32,153 nucleotides of DNA. Source: Candidatus Zixiibacteriota bacterium (lineage in GTDB: Bacteria > SM23-81). The position numbers were made by a program, and so were the translations under genes. How positions within the stretch are numbered: the first letter of the stretch is position 1; every line of letters starts with the position of its first letter. Shown in pieces: positions 1 through 9,138 of the stretch. Under the pieces are notes generated by a model that saw nothing but the letters and a program-made list of their open reading frames with translations, ran no database searches and was not told the DNA's origin. The stretch is taken from the NCBI GenBank assembly GCA_030628225.1, contig DAOVRJ010000003.1, positions 1 to 32,153 of the forward strand. Direction: 5' to 3'.

Positions 1-2332
1 TATCAGCTGGGACAACAATTCTTGCTCTGACCTTGCCATTCACCTGGATAACAACGGTAACTTCAAGTTTTTTTAAGAACTTTGGATCGTAGCTTGGCCA
101 TTTGTTAAGAAAAACGCTTTGTTTGTGTCCTAGAGCTTGCCATAGCTCTTCAGCTAAATGAGGAGCAAATGGAGAAAGCAGCAATACTAAAGTCCTAGAG
201 GCTTCATCAAGAAATTTTTGGTTTCGTTTTGGCAAAGGAGTTTCTTTAAGATATATGTATAAAGCGTTGACAAACTCCATAAGCCTGCTAATGGCTGTGT
301 TAAAGTGAAATCGGTCAATGTCTTGACCAATTTGTTGAATAGTGTAATGCATGACGCGATTCAAATCGTCAGAGAAGGGATCGGATCCAGAGCTTTTCTC
401 TTGACGAATTTGATGGACCAATCTCCAAATACGGTTAAGGAATCTATAAATCCCCACAATGCCCTCGTCACTCCAATCTCCCCCATCTTGATAAGATCCC
501 ATGAACATCAAGTACATGCGGAAAGTATCAGATCCATACTGATTTATAAATTGGTCCGCGCTGACCACATTGCCTCTTGACTTGGACATCTTGGCGCCGT
601 CTTTGGTGATGGTTCCCTGATGGATAAGTCTGCTGAAAGGCTCATCGAAATGTATATGACCCATGTCATGCAGGACCTTTGTCACGAAACGGGCATAGAG
701 CAGGTGCATGACGGCGTGCTCTGCACCACCGACATATTGATCTACCGGACACCATTTCTTGACCAGATCAGGATCAAAAGCGCTTTCGCTGCGGTAAGGG
801 CTCAGGTATCTCATAAAGTACCAGGAAGAGCATACAAAAGTGTCCATGGTATCCACCTCACGGCGCCCAGGAGCACCGCAGCGTGGACAGGCTGTACGAA
901 CAAAGGCGGGATTCGTGGCTAAAGGTGATTCTTCTGTTCCCTTGGGGGTGAAATCCACATCTTTTGGCAGCAAAACCGGAAGATCTGCTTCGGGAACAGG
1001 TACGATGCCACAGTCCTCGCAGTACACGATGGGAATTGGCGCGCCCCAGTATCGCTGCCGGGAGATCAGCCAGTCCCTCAGCTTGTAATTCACGCACCGC
1101 CTTCCGATTACCGCTTTCTCCAGGGCATCGGCGATCCCCTGCCAGCCCTCTTCAGAACTCAATCCATCAAAATCAGCGGAGTTGACCATGACCCCAGATT
1201 CTACGAAGGCCTCCTTCAGGGTTCTCCCCTCCCCCGCTCCGCGGGGCCTGATGACCTCCCGGATGGGCAGATCGAATTTTTTGGCGAACTCGAAATCGCG
1301 CTGGTCATGAGCTGGAACAGCCATGACAGCGCCGGTTCCGTAAGTGAGCAAGACATAATCGGCGATCCAGATGGGTATTCTTTCATCGTTAATTGGGTTG
1401 ATGGCATAAACGCCTGTAAACACCCCCGTTTTCTCCTTTTCCGTCGAAGTTCGCTGAATTTCGCTTTCTCGTCTAGCTTTTTCGACGTAGTCGAAAACCT
1501 CTCCTTTGTGCTCCGCCTTGGTCAGCTCCTGGACCAACGCATGTTCAGGGGCCAAAACCATATAGGTGACACCAAAAAGTGTATCGGGTCTGGTGGTAAA
1601 AACGGGTATCTTCTGTTCCGACTCCGCAGCCCTGAAGATAACTTCAACGCCCTCGCTGCGACCGATCCAGTTTCTCTGCATGATTTTGGTCTTCTCCGGC
1701 CAGTCGATTCTGGCCAGATCCTCCAGAAGTCTGTCGGCATATGCGGTGGTCTTGAAGAACCACTGCTCCAGATCCTTGTGTGTAACAGATTCTCCGCAGC
1801 GCTCACAGTATCCCTCCACCACCTGTTCGTTTGCCAAAACCGTCTTGCAGCTGGGACACCAATTCACAGGTGCTTTTTTCCGCTCAGCCAACCCCTTTTT
1901 ATACAGCTGGAGGAAAAGCCACTGGGTCCAGCGATAGTATTCCGGAGAGCTGGTGTCGATCTCCTTATCCCAATCGTACATGGCTCCTATAGCTTTGAGC
2001 TGTTTCCTGATCTGGGAGATGTTCTCGGTGGTACTGATAGCCGGGTGTACCCCGTGGGAGATAGCGTAATTTTCGGCCGGCAGGCCAAAGGCGTCGTATC
2101 CCATTGGTTCAAACACATTAAAACCACACAATCGCTTATAACGAGCCCATGTATCTGTGGGGCCATAATTATACCAGTGTCCGGTATGGAGCTTTTCTCC
2201 AGAAGGATAGCTGAACATCACCAGGCAGTACAGCTTGCGGCGTTCATCGTTTAGGTCTACCTTGTTCAAACCGTGTTCTTCCCAGTAATTTTGCCATTTC
2301 TTCTCGATCGCTCTAAATGGATAACCTGCCAT
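1..2332 (-). CDS. leuS: Leucyl-tRNA synthetase, C-terminus cut by the window edge
   Basis: Class I aminoacyl-tRNA synthetase that charges tRNA-Leu in the cytoplasm. The reverse-strand frame is open for 777 codons from ATG at 2332 to the window edge. The N-terminus shows FSYPSGEKLHTGHWYNYG (HIGH-type site) and YDAFGLPAENYAI. Cys pairs (WCPSC, YCERCG) mark a zinc-binding insertion. YGTGAVMAVPAHDQRDFEFA belongs to the editing domain, and the KMSKS signature lies near 578-592. The frame reaches VNGKVRARIVVPAD, close to the usual C-terminus, so only a few dozen residues are missing. A GGGAG Shine-Dalgarno sits 5-6 nt before the start. The gene follows asnS by 46 nt and is probably co-transcribed with it. 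The family assignment is certain. Confidence 0.97.
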   Translation of the reverse strand, partial: MAGYPFRAIEKKWQNYWEEHGLNKVDLNDERRKLYCLVMFSYPSGEKLHTGHWYNYGPTDTWARYKRLCGFNVFEPMGYDAFGLPAENYAISHGVHPAISTTENISQIRKQLKAIGAMYDWDKEIDTSSPEYYRWTQWLFLQLYKKGLAERKKAPVNWCPSCKTVLANEQVVEGYCERCGESVTHKDLEQWFFKTTAYADRLLEDLARIDWPEKTKIMQRNWIGRSEGVEVIFRAAESEQKIPVFTTRPDTLFGVTYMVLAPEHALVQELTKAEHKGEVFDYVEKARRESEIQRTSTEKEKTGVFTGVYAINPINDERIPIWIADYVLLTYGTGAVMAVPAHDQRDFEFAKKFDLPIREVIRPRGAGEGRTLKEAFVESGVMVNSADFDGLSSEEGWQGIADALEKAVIGRRCVNYKLRDWLISRQRYWGAPIPIVYCEDCGIVPVPEADLPVLLPKDVDFTPKGTEESPLATNPAFVRTACPRCGAPGRREVDTMDTFVCSSWYFMRYLSPYRSESAFDPDLVKKWCPVDQYVGGAEHAVMHLLYARFVTKVLHDMGHIHFDEPFSRLIHQGTITKDGAKMSKSRGNVVSADQFINQYGSDTFRMYLMFMGSYQDGGDWSDEGIVGIYRFLNRIWRLVHQIRQEKSSGSDPFSDDLNRVMHYTIQQIGQDIDRFHFNTAISRLMEFVNALYIYLKETPLPKRNQKFLDEASRTLVLLLSPFAPHLAEELWQALGHKQSVFLNKWPSYDPKFLKKLEVTVVIQVNGKVRARIVVPAD

Positions 2333-2378
2333 TTAACTCTCCCTTAAGACTCCCCTTTTCCTGACCAGTTAACTTAAA

Positions 2379-3671
2379 CTATGGATAGATTCTGGATAAA
2401 AGCCTGGGAAATGGGATCGTCTCACGAAGATGGGATCGTCCACAGATCCAGGCTACCGTTCGCTCAATTCCCAGGCCAAACCCGGCATGGGGTACGCTGC
2501 CATATCTGCGAAGATCCAAATACCATTTGAAAACCTCGAAAGGCAATTTATGCTTTTTTATCTTTTTCTCCAATTCATCCAGCTTGTCTTCCCTCTGTCC
2601 GCCGCCGATGATCTCCCCGTATCCCTCGGGGGCCAAAACATCCAGGCATAGAGCCAATTGGTGGTTCTGGGGATCTGTCTTCATATAAAAAGCCTTGCTC
2701 TTTAAAGGATATCGATGGATGATAATTGGCTTGTCGAACTCGTTGGACAGTATGGTCTCGTCTGCAGCCCCAAAATCCTCCCCCCATTTAAAATCTATCC
2801 CTTTTTCCTGGAGAATCTGCACTGAATCGTCGTAGCTGATGCGCGGAAACGGCTTGACGACTTTGCCTAGTTTTTCCAGGTCTCTCTCCAGGAGAATGAG
2901 CTCTTTCTCTTTATTCTTCAGCACTCTTTGGACAAGATAGGTGATAAAATCCTCGGCCAGATCCATGGTGTCCGCCAGATCGTAAAAAGCCATCTCCGGT
3001 TCCACCATCCAGAACTCTGTGAGATGACGTCGTGTTTTTGCTTTCTCCGCGCGGAAAGTGGGCCCAAAACAGTACACCCGGCCAAATGCCATGGCCGCAG
3101 CTTCATTGTAGAGCTGCCCGCTTTGGGTCAAATAGGCTTGTTCGCCAAAATATTCCGTTTCGAAAAGTGCAGTGGTTCCCTCGGATGCATTGGGGGTAAA
3201 AATAGGCGCGTCGACGAGGACAAATCCGCGTTCATGGAAAAAATCCCGGCAGGCGCTGATGATCTCATCCCTTACCAGCAGGATGGCATGTTGTTTGGAT
3301 GATCTAAGCCACAGGTGGCGATGGTCCATTAAAAAGGCCGTTCCGTGTTCTTTGGGGCTAATTGGATACTCCTCGGCGATCTGGATAAGCTCGATTCTAC
3401 GAATGGCCAGCTCATAACCCCCAGGTGCCCTATGATCTTGCCGAACAACACCATTGACCTTCAAGGAAGACTCCTGAGTAAGCCGATCGAACAGTGAGAA
3501 AGTGCCCTCATCCGCATCGTCTTTGAACATAACTCCCTGCAAAAGTCCAGTTCCATCTCGTAAGGTCAAAAACCTCAGTTTTCCGCTGGATCTCTTGTTG
3601 TAAAGCCAACCCTTGATGGACACCTCTTTGCCCACATATTGGCCAATTTCGTTGATATAGGTCTGAATCAT
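2379..3671 (-). CDS. asnS: Asparaginyl-tRNA synthetase
   Basis: Class II aminoacyl-tRNA synthetase (430 aa) that charges tRNA-Asn in the cytoplasm. An N-terminal OB-fold anticodon-binding domain (about residues 1-100, with [21 protein letters not shown]) precedes the catalytic core. Motif 2 reads [20 protein letters not shown] and motif 3 reads [17 protein letters not shown]. The [10 protein letters not shown] form is typical of AsnRS and separates it from AspRS. The start ATG has an AAGGAGC ribosome-binding site 9 nt upstream. It sits 56 nt downstream of the universal stress protein gene and 46 nt upstream of leuS, in the same direction. A dedicated AsnRS means Asn-tRNA can be made directly; whether the indirect GatCAB route also exists cannot be seen here. 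No T-box leader was found ahead of it. Confidence 0.97.
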   Translation of the reverse strand: MIQTYINEIGQYVGKEVSIKGWLYNKRSSGKLRFLTLRDGTGLLQGVMFKDDADEGTFSLFDRLTQESSLKVNGVVRQDHRAPGGYELAIRRIELIQIAEEYPISPKEHGTAFLMDHRHLWLRSSKQHAILLVRDEIISACRDFFHERGFVLVDAPIFTPNASEGTTALFETEYFGEQAYLTQSGQLYNEAAAMAFGRVYCFGPTFRAEKAKTRRHLTEFWMVEPEMAFYDLADTMDLAEDFITYLVQRVLKNKEKELILLERDLEKLGKVVKPFPRISYDDSVQILQEKGIDFKWGEDFGAADETILSNEFDKPIIIHRYPLKSKAFYMKTDPQNHQLALCLDVLAPEGYGEIIGGGQREDKLDELEKKIKKHKLPFEVFKWYLDLRRYGSVPHAGFGLGIERTVAWICGRSHLRETIPFPRLLSRIYP

Positions 3672-3727
3672 CTGCTAAAAGCTCCTTCGAATTTCCGTAT
3701 GGTGAAAAACAACCAATTGCTTTTCAC

Positions 3728-4564
3728 CTAGCTCACCAGCAAAAGGGGAAGTTCTATCTTTCGCAGAACCTCTTCGGTGGTGCTGCCCAAAAGCGCCTCT
3801 CTCAGTCGTTTATGCCCATGGACTCCCATAATAACCAGATCGACTTCTTCTGTCCTGCAGGTTCGAAGGATTTCCTCCCCCGCCCTCCCCTTACTCACCT
3901 TTGCGCTCAGTTTTAGCTCAAAAGGACGCAGGTATTCTAGAGCCTCATCTATAGTTTTTCTGCCCGACATGGAGTCGCTATCAGCAGCTAGCACGATGAG
4001 CGGACTTTTCATACGCAAGGCGAAATCAGCGGCTATCTGCAGCGCATGATTGGCCTGAGGGCTACGATCGTAGGCCAGCATCATCTTTCGAATGGCTCTG
4101 TATTCCTTAGGTAAGACCAATATGGGTTTATTAGCCTCGCGAACAGTTCCATCTAATGTTGCCCCCATCTGTTTCCGACCCCACGGTGCATATTCACCCC
4201 TACGCCCCATGATGATTAAATCGACCATACGAGCTTGCTCGCAGATGACCTCCACCGGTGAACCAGCGATTTTAGTGCTGACGAACTCCACTTTTGTCTT
4301 ACGGGCTTGCTGAGCGCACTTTTTAAGAACTTCCTCGGCCTTTTCCTCCAGGATCTTTTGGGTTTCCTTTTGATAGCTAGCGGTGGGAATCATAGGCAAA
4401 AAGCCGTCGGCCCCGATGTAGACGGCCCATTTGAATATGCGAATATCCACAATGGTCAAAAAGCGCAGAAAGGCACCGTATTTCTGGGCCAGTTGAATGC
4501 TCTGCCGCACCACGCTGTTGCTGTAAACAGAGCCGTCCACCGTGGCCAGTATGCTTTTGATCAT
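3728..4564 (-). CDS. Universal stress protein, two UspA domains in tandem
   Basis: Cytoplasmic UspA-superfamily protein of 278 aa with two domains: about residues 1-145 (starting MIKSILATVDGS) and 150-278 (starting IRKMMLAYDRSPQANHAL). The second domain keeps the ATP-binding pattern G-2x-G-9x-G-S/T (GVHGHKRLREALLGST). In the first domain the glycine spacing is altered (GRRGEYAPWGRKQMGAT), so only one site may bind nucleotide. I start at ATG 4564, where the Usp fold begins, not at the in-frame ATG at 4618. The longer form would overlap the preceding transporter gene and add 18 non-homologous residues. It follows the Na/Pi cotransporter by 13 nt and is likely translated from the same message. 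Which stress it responds to cannot be read from the sequence. Confidence 0.9.
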   Translation of the reverse strand: MIKSILATVDGSVYSNSVVRQSIQLAQKYGAFLRFLTIVDIRIFKWAVYIGADGFLPMIPTASYQKETQKILEEKAEEVLKKCAQQARKTKVEFVSTKIAGSPVEVICEQARMVDLIIMGRRGEYAPWGRKQMGATLDGTVREANKPILVLPKEYRAIRKMMLAYDRSPQANHALQIAADFALRMKSPLIVLAADSDSMSGRKTIDEALEYLRPFELKLSAKVSKGRAGEEILRTCRTEEVDLVIMGVHGHKRLREALLGSTTEEVLRKIELPLLLVS

Positions 4565-4577
4565 GACTTTTTTGCGC

Positions 4578-6206
4578 CTATACTTTGCGTAATATGGCGT
4601 AAGCGATTTTTGAAGCATGCAGATTGATCTGGTGCAGATCCCCGATGAGATCCATGTGAACGGTGGTGGTATCCAGAGATTCTTTTAGGCCTTGATGGAG
4701 ACGGTCTATGTGCGCACGATGCAGCCGGTTTTGTTCCAGAGACAGTCTCTTGCGTCTTTCGATGGTCTTTTGGGACAAGTTATTATCCCAGGCAGCGAAA
4801 GCGTTTATGGCCATCTGCAGGGTGGTAACAACCTCAGAGTGAAATTGGGTGATCTCACCGAAGCCCTCATCGGAGAAATAAAAGGGCTGAGCGATTTTTC
4901 TCTCGGCGTAGACCATGAGATTTTTGCTGACCAGATCCCCAATCTGCTCCAGCTCGCTGGTGATAAACAACAGGGCAATTTCTTTCTCCACTTGCTCGCT
5001 GGTTAGCTCTTTCTGAGAGAGCTTAGTTAAATAATGTGTTATGCGTTCCTCCAGAAGATCCACCCGGTTATCCTTTTTCACCAAGTCGCGGCGTAGCTGT
5101 TCGTCGTTATCCTTGTAAACGTTCATAGTTTTCTTGACCATCTCAAATACGATATCGGCCATTCTCAAAATCTCTCGGGTGGACTGACCCAAGGCCAAAT
5201 CTGGCGTTTCCAGGAGCGTCTCTTCCAGGTATTTGGGGGCAAATTCCCTGGCAGGTAGCTCTTTTTTCGGCAAAAGCGCGGAGATCACAGCTCCATACGG
5301 TCGAATGAAAGGCACGAAAAGTATGGCCATTCCCACGTTGAAGAAGGCATGGACGTTGGCAATCTGTCGGGGGATCTCTCCAGACGTTCTGGCTATCAGA
5401 TCGGCAACAGGGCCGATGAAGGGATAGAAAAGGATGACGCCGACGATTTTAAAAAGTGTATGGCCCCAGGCAACCCTTTTGCCAGCGACATTGGATCCTA
5501 GGCTGGCCAAAAGGGCCGTGGCACAGGTTCCCACGTTGGCTCCCAGCACCAAAGGTATGGCGGACTCCAGATTCATCAGGCCCTGAAAGGAAAGGCTGAG
5601 CACCAATCCCAGAGTGGCGGCACTGCTCTGTACGATGGCTGTAAAAATGGTGGCCAGCAATATTCCCAGCAGGGGGTTTTCCCCCACCTTGAGGATTGCA
5701 TCGGTAATATGTGGATAGTACCTCAGCGGAGCCACCGAATCGGACATGACCTTCATACCGAAGAAAATCAGCCCAAAGGCCAGAATGACCCCCCCGACTC
5801 GATAACCGCGGCTCTCCTTATTTAAGAGGGTGAGCAAAAAACCAATGGTTAGGATGAGCAGGGCGTAATCGGAAATCCGAAAAGCTATCAACTGCACGGT
5901 CACTGTGGTGCCGATACCTGCCCCTAGTATGATACTCAGGCTCTGCAATAAGGTGATCAGGCCGATGCCGGCAAAGCTGACCAGCATCACTGTGGTGGCA
6001 CTGCTGCTCTGTAAGGTCACCGTAGACAATGCTCCCACGCCGACGCCCTTGAACCTGTTGCTGATCAGCCTGCCGATGATATAGCGCAGACGGTTTTTGG
6101 CTATGCTCTGCAGATGTTCTCCACCCAGCCTTAACCCAAACAGGAAGAGGCTAAGACCACCCAAAAGGGTGAAGAAAGATATTATTGTGAAATATTCTCT
6201 GTCCAC
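4578..6206 (-). CDS. Na/Pi cotransporter family protein with PhoU-like C-terminal domain
   Basis: Inner-membrane protein (542 aa) of the NptA/YjbB-type Na+/phosphate cotransporter family. Residues about 1-310 are hydrophobic helices holding the duplicated signature: TLQSSSATTVMLVSFAGIG near the N-terminus and IVQSSAATLGLVLSLSFQG further on. Residues about 345-540 are soluble, helical and PhoU-like. YjbB-type proteins move phosphate across the inner membrane, and the PhoU part is thought to regulate flux; the direction of transport cannot be told from sequence. The start is GTG at 6206 with AAGG 5 nt upstream. A perfect inverted repeat lies between it and rpsA, so it may begin a separate transcription unit with the downstream usp gene. 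Confidence 0.93.
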   Translation of the reverse strand: MDREYFTIISFFTLLGGLSLFLFGLRLGGEHLQSIAKNRLRYIIGRLISNRFKGVGVGALSTVTLQSSSATTVMLVSFAGIGLITLLQSLSIILGAGIGTTVTVQLIAFRISDYALLILTIGFLLTLLNKESRGYRVGGVILAFGLIFFGMKVMSDSVAPLRYYPHITDAILKVGENPLLGILLATIFTAIVQSSAATLGLVLSLSFQGLMNLESAIPLVLGANVGTCATALLASLGSNVAGKRVAWGHTLFKIVGVILFYPFIGPVADLIARTSGEIPRQIANVHAFFNVGMAILFVPFIRPYGAVISALLPKKELPAREFAPKYLEETLLETPDLALGQSTREILRMADIVFEMVKKTMNVYKDNDEQLRRDLVKKDNRVDLLEERITHYLTKLSQKELTSEQVEKEIALLFITSELEQIGDLVSKNLMVYAERKIAQPFYFSDEGFGEITQFHSEVVTTLQMAINAFAAWDNNLSQKTIERRKRLSLEQNRLHRAHIDRLHQGLKESLDTTTVHMDLIGDLHQINLHASKIAYAILRKV

Positions 6207-6246
6207 TGGAACCTTGTTTCTCCCAATCTCATAGTACCAAAGGAAA

Positions 6247-6292
6247 AGCCCCCAGCTTTGGCGATGACCACCTCGTAACCCATCTGGGGGCT
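6247..6292 (-). terminator. Inverted repeat between rpsA and the Na/Pi gene, terminator-like
   Basis: A perfect 9-bp inverted repeat (AGCCCCCAG at 6247-6255, CTGGGGGCT at 6284-6292) encloses 28 nt. On the minus strand the 3' arm runs into TTTTCCTTT, a short interrupted U-tract. It lies about 60 nt past the rpsA stop codon and about 40 nt before the Na/Pi start. The long loop is unusual for an intrinsic terminator, so it could instead be a structured leader of the transporter mRNA. Confidence 0.5.
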
Positions 6293-6353
6293 CAGCAAAA
6301 GCCGTTTTTTACACGGATGTCGTCTTCCATTTTCAGAGACGGACCCAATTCTA

Positions 6354-8438
6354 TCACGTAGATGAGGACTCCTGATTATCTGGAGATTTGTCCTCTTCTG
6401 GCGAATTCTCAGAAGGGGGTGGCTTTTGCTCACTCTGTTTAGCAGAATCCTGCTGTTCTTCGGCAGAGGATTCGTCCTCATCGGAGAGAACCTTGGTCGC
6501 CTTTCCCATTTCCTTTGCTCCGGCAACTTCCCCCATGGTCATCGATTTCACGGGATGTTTTGCCAAATAGGATTCCAGCTCAGTCTTTTCGTGATCCTCA
6601 AAATAGGCCTTGGCGCTGAGGATGATCTTTCGGTTGCTCAGATCGAACTCGATGACCTTCAAGGGAATCTCTTCTCCTACCGAAAAAGCCTCAGCGGGTT
6701 TGCGGATATCAGGTCGGCCCAGTTGGGTAAGGGGAACAAATCCTTCTACAGATTCAGGCAATTCGACGATGACGCCACGTTCTAAAAGCCGCAGGATGGT
6801 TCCCTGAACGTTGGTTCCCACTGGATATACCTCGGACAGGTGCTCCCAAGGATCCTCGATGAGCTGTTTGTATCCCAGAGAAACACGTCGGTTGTCCTTG
6901 TCGATATTCAGGATGGTCACCTCAACTTTATCGCCTTTCTTCAACACCTCACTGGGGTGATGAATGCGACGGGTCCAGGAAAGATCGGAGATGTGCACGA
7001 GCCCATCAATTCCCTCCTCAATTTCCACAAAGGCACCGAAGTTAGTGAGATTCCTAACCCTTCCCGTCACGCGAGAGCCGATTTGGTGGCGCTCTTCAAG
7101 CGTTAACCAAGGGTTCTGCTGAATCTGCTTCAGTCCAAGAGAAATCTTCTCCCCCGCTTTGTCCACCTTAAGGACCACAATCTCAACCACATCTCCTATG
7201 GCCACAACTTTCGAGGGATGACGAATATGTTGTGTCCAGGACATCTCGGAGATGTGGATAAGTCCTTCAATCCCCTTCTCCAATTCGACAAAAGCTCCGT
7301 AGTCGGTAATGCTAACCACCTTACCTCGAACTTTATCCCCAACGGGATATTTCTCCTCTACATTCTCCCAGGGATAAGGAGTGAGCTGTTTTAACCCAAG
7401 GGATATACGCTCTCTCTCCTGTTCAAAATTGAGGACTTTGACCTTGAGCACATCGCCTATGGCCACCAGTTCAGATGGATGACTGACCCGTCCCCAGGAC
7501 ATATCGGTTATATGCAATAAACCGTCGATACCTCCCAGATCGATAAAGGCTCCAAAATCGGTGATGTTCTTAACCGTGCCCTCGCGAACTTGACCCACCT
7601 CTAACTCTTTGATAATTAGAGCCTTGGCCTTCGCCCTCTCTTCCTCCAAGACAACTCTTCGTGAAATAACGATGTTCCTTCTCATCTTGTTGAGTTTAAT
7701 AATCTTGAAGGCAAATGTTTCGCCTATTAATTGGTCTAGATCTGGAACCGGACGCAGGGCCACCTGAGATCCGGGGAGAAAAGCATCTACCCCAAAAAGG
7801 TCCACAACCATTCCGCCTTTGATCCGCCTGAGGAGACGTCCTTCAACTAGCTCTCCATTATCATAGGCATTCTTGATGTTGTCCCAGACCCTCATGAAGT
7901 CTGCCTTCTGTTTGGAGAGCACAAGCTGTCCATCCTGGTTCTCTATGCTTTCCAGATAAACATCGAATTCATCGCCCACTTTCACGTTCAGGGGTTCTCC
8001 AAACTCGATGATAGGAATAATCCCCTCCGATTTGAACCCCACATCCACAAGAGCATCGGTTTCGGAAACCTGGATGATCTTGCCCTTGACGATCTCGCCC
8101 TCCCGGATGTCGCGCATAGTTTCCTCGTATGCCTGGAGCATCTCGGCGTATTCCTCCTCGGAATACTCCTCCTCGTCATCATAAAAATATTGTTTTGTGG
8201 CAGGTTCAACATCTTCTTTGATCTCTAACTGCTCCTTTGGCTCGGGGGTGGCGACCTTAACGTTCTTCGGTTTAGGTGCGGTTTCTTCTTTTTTAATTGT
8301 CTTCTTGCGCGAAACAGACTTCTTTGGTTTAGTCACCCGCGATTTTGCCTCTTTGGGTTCACCTCCTTTCTTAGTTTTGTTTGTCTTCTCCTCCTCTGCG
8401 GAGGGTTGGGTTGGTTGAACTTCTTCTGGCAACATCAT
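6354..8438 (-). CDS. rpsA: 30S ribosomal protein S1, six S1 domains with charged extensions
   Basis: RNA-binding protein that helps mRNA load on the 30S subunit. The 694-aa product has six S1/OB-fold repeats at about residues 112-178, 195-261, 280-352, 366-438, 452-525 and 538-611. Repeats 3 to 5 carry the well-conserved form (FGAFVEIEEGIDGLVHISDLSW in repeat 5). Repeats 1, 2 and 6 are divergent, as in E. coli S1, where the first two bind the ribosome. About 105 Lys/Glu-rich residues precede repeat 1 and a 70-residue acidic, Ser/Glu-rich tail follows repeat 6, making it longer than the usual 550-600 aa. GAGG lies 4 nt before tandem ATG codons; either could be the start. It ends the cmk-plsC-rpsA group, a widespread bacterial order. 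Confidence 0.96.
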   Translation of the reverse strand: MMLPEEVQPTQPSAEEEKTNKTKKGGEPKEAKSRVTKPKKSVSRKKTIKKEETAPKPKNVKVATPEPKEQLEIKEDVEPATKQYFYDDEEEYSEEEYAEMLQAYEETMRDIREGEIVKGKIIQVSETDALVDVGFKSEGIIPIIEFGEPLNVKVGDEFDVYLESIENQDGQLVLSKQKADFMRVWDNIKNAYDNGELVEGRLLRRIKGGMVVDLFGVDAFLPGSQVALRPVPDLDQLIGETFAFKIIKLNKMRRNIVISRRVVLEEERAKAKALIIKELEVGQVREGTVKNITDFGAFIDLGGIDGLLHITDMSWGRVSHPSELVAIGDVLKVKVLNFEQERERISLGLKQLTPYPWENVEEKYPVGDKVRGKVVSITDYGAFVELEKGIEGLIHISEMSWTQHIRHPSKVVAIGDVVEIVVLKVDKAGEKISLGLKQIQQNPWLTLEERHQIGSRVTGRVRNLTNFGAFVEIEEGIDGLVHISDLSWTRRIHHPSEVLKKGDKVEVTILNIDKDNRRVSLGYKQLIEDPWEHLSEVYPVGTNVQGTILRLLERGVIVELPESVEGFVPLTQLGRPDIRKPAEAFSVGEEIPLKVIEFDLSNRKIILSAKAYFEDHEKTELESYLAKHPVKSMTMGEVAGAKEMGKATKVLSDEDESSAEEQQDSAKQSEQKPPPSENSPEEDKSPDNQESSST

Positions 8439-8467
8439 CTTCCTCTTTCCCCTTTCTTTATTAAATT

Positions 8468-8485
8468 TCGGCTCCTAAGAGCCGA
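8468..8485 (-). other. Small stem-loop between plsC and rpsA
   Basis: A perfect 7-bp stem (TCGGCTC/GAGCCGA) with a 4-nt loop lies in the 58-nt gap between plsC and rpsA. On the minus strand it is followed by AAATTTAATAAAG, which is too poor in U for a convincing terminator. It could be an RNA-processing or stability element, or a weak attenuator setting rpsA level relative to the upstream genes. Confidence 0.4.
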
Positions 8486-8496
8486 TAATAATCTTA

Positions 8497-9126
8497 TTAC
8501 CTCGTTTTCATTGAGACCTGCAGAGTACCGATCCGATGCATTATTTCCTGGACAACCTTTCGATACGCCGATTTATCCTTTTCAAGGTTTTCCATCCAGC
8601 TCCATGGAATTGGAGGACCGAAGCTAACTGTCAACCTGCTTTTCCTTAAGATTGTCTTACGCAACTGATTAGAGCCACTGATATATGCCGGTACTATTGA
8701 AACCCGTCCTTCTATAGCAAGTTTTCCCACTCCCGGTTTCCCATTGAGCAGAGTGTTTCCAGGCCCTCTGGTGCCCTCGGGAAATAGCAAAACGGCATTG
8801 CCTTCCCTGAGAAGTTCGGCGATTCGCCGGAGAGCAGCCCGATCTGCCCTACCCCTGCTGACCGGAACCGTATTGTAAGCCCTTATCACACGGGCAAAAA
8901 GGCGATTTCTAAACAGTTCTTTCTTGCCCAGATAGTAAACCTCCCTCGGAATGGCCGCTCCAACTACGGGAGGATCCATCAAACTGATGTGATTGCTGGC
9001 TATGATGATCGCTCCATCGGATGGGATCATCTCCTGACCTTGCACCCGAAAGCCAAATAGAGCCTTTAAAACCGCATTTATAAATCGCCAGGACCATTTA
9101 TACAAAGGCCTCATGGCTAATCCCAT
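8497..9126 (-). CDS. plsC: 1-acyl-sn-glycerol-3-phosphate acyltransferase (PlsC family)
   Basis: Membrane-associated acyltransferase that adds the second acyl chain to lysophosphatidic acid to give phosphatidic acid. The 209-aa protein has the catalytic NHxxxxD box (SNHISLMDPP, about residues 44-53) and the substrate-binding FPEGTRG motif (about residue 115). An N-terminal hydrophobic, aromatic segment probably provides membrane contact. Two starts are possible: ATG 9126, or ATG 9114, which has GGGA 6 nt upstream and is slightly better placed. It follows cmk by 12 nt and precedes rpsA. Other PlsC-family acyltransferases share the same motifs, so the exact acyl acceptor is inferred from the cmk-plsC-rpsA context. 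Confidence 0.9.
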   Translation of the reverse strand: MGLAMRPLYKWSWRFINAVLKALFGFRVQGQEMIPSDGAIIIASNHISLMDPPVVGAAIPREVYYLGKKELFRNRLFARVIRAYNTVPVSRGRADRAALRRIAELLREGNAVLLFPEGTRGPGNTLLNGKPGVGKLAIEGRVSIVPAYISGSNQLRKTILRKSRLTVSFGPPIPWSWMENLEKDKSAYRKVVQEIMHRIGTLQVSMKTR

Positions 9127-9138
9127 TAAGTTTATGGG

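Noticed and set aside
1307-2254. 315-codon plus-strand open frame
   Set aside because: It is antisense to conserved leuS sequence, which reads without a break from 2332 to 1; no ribosome-binding site or family match.
2333-3727. T-box or amino-acid leader for the aminoacyl-tRNA synthetase genes
   Set aside because: The gaps before leuS and asnS are 46 and 56 nt, too short for a T-box, and no conserved T-box sequence is visible.
4565-4618. 18-residue extension of the universal stress protein
   Set aside because: It overlaps the transporter gene and precedes the normal start of the Usp fold.
6182-6526. 114-codon minus-strand frame across the rpsA end and the transporter start
   Set aside because: It overlaps two real genes out of frame and has a basic, unstructured composition; the inverted repeat in it is better explained as RNA structure.
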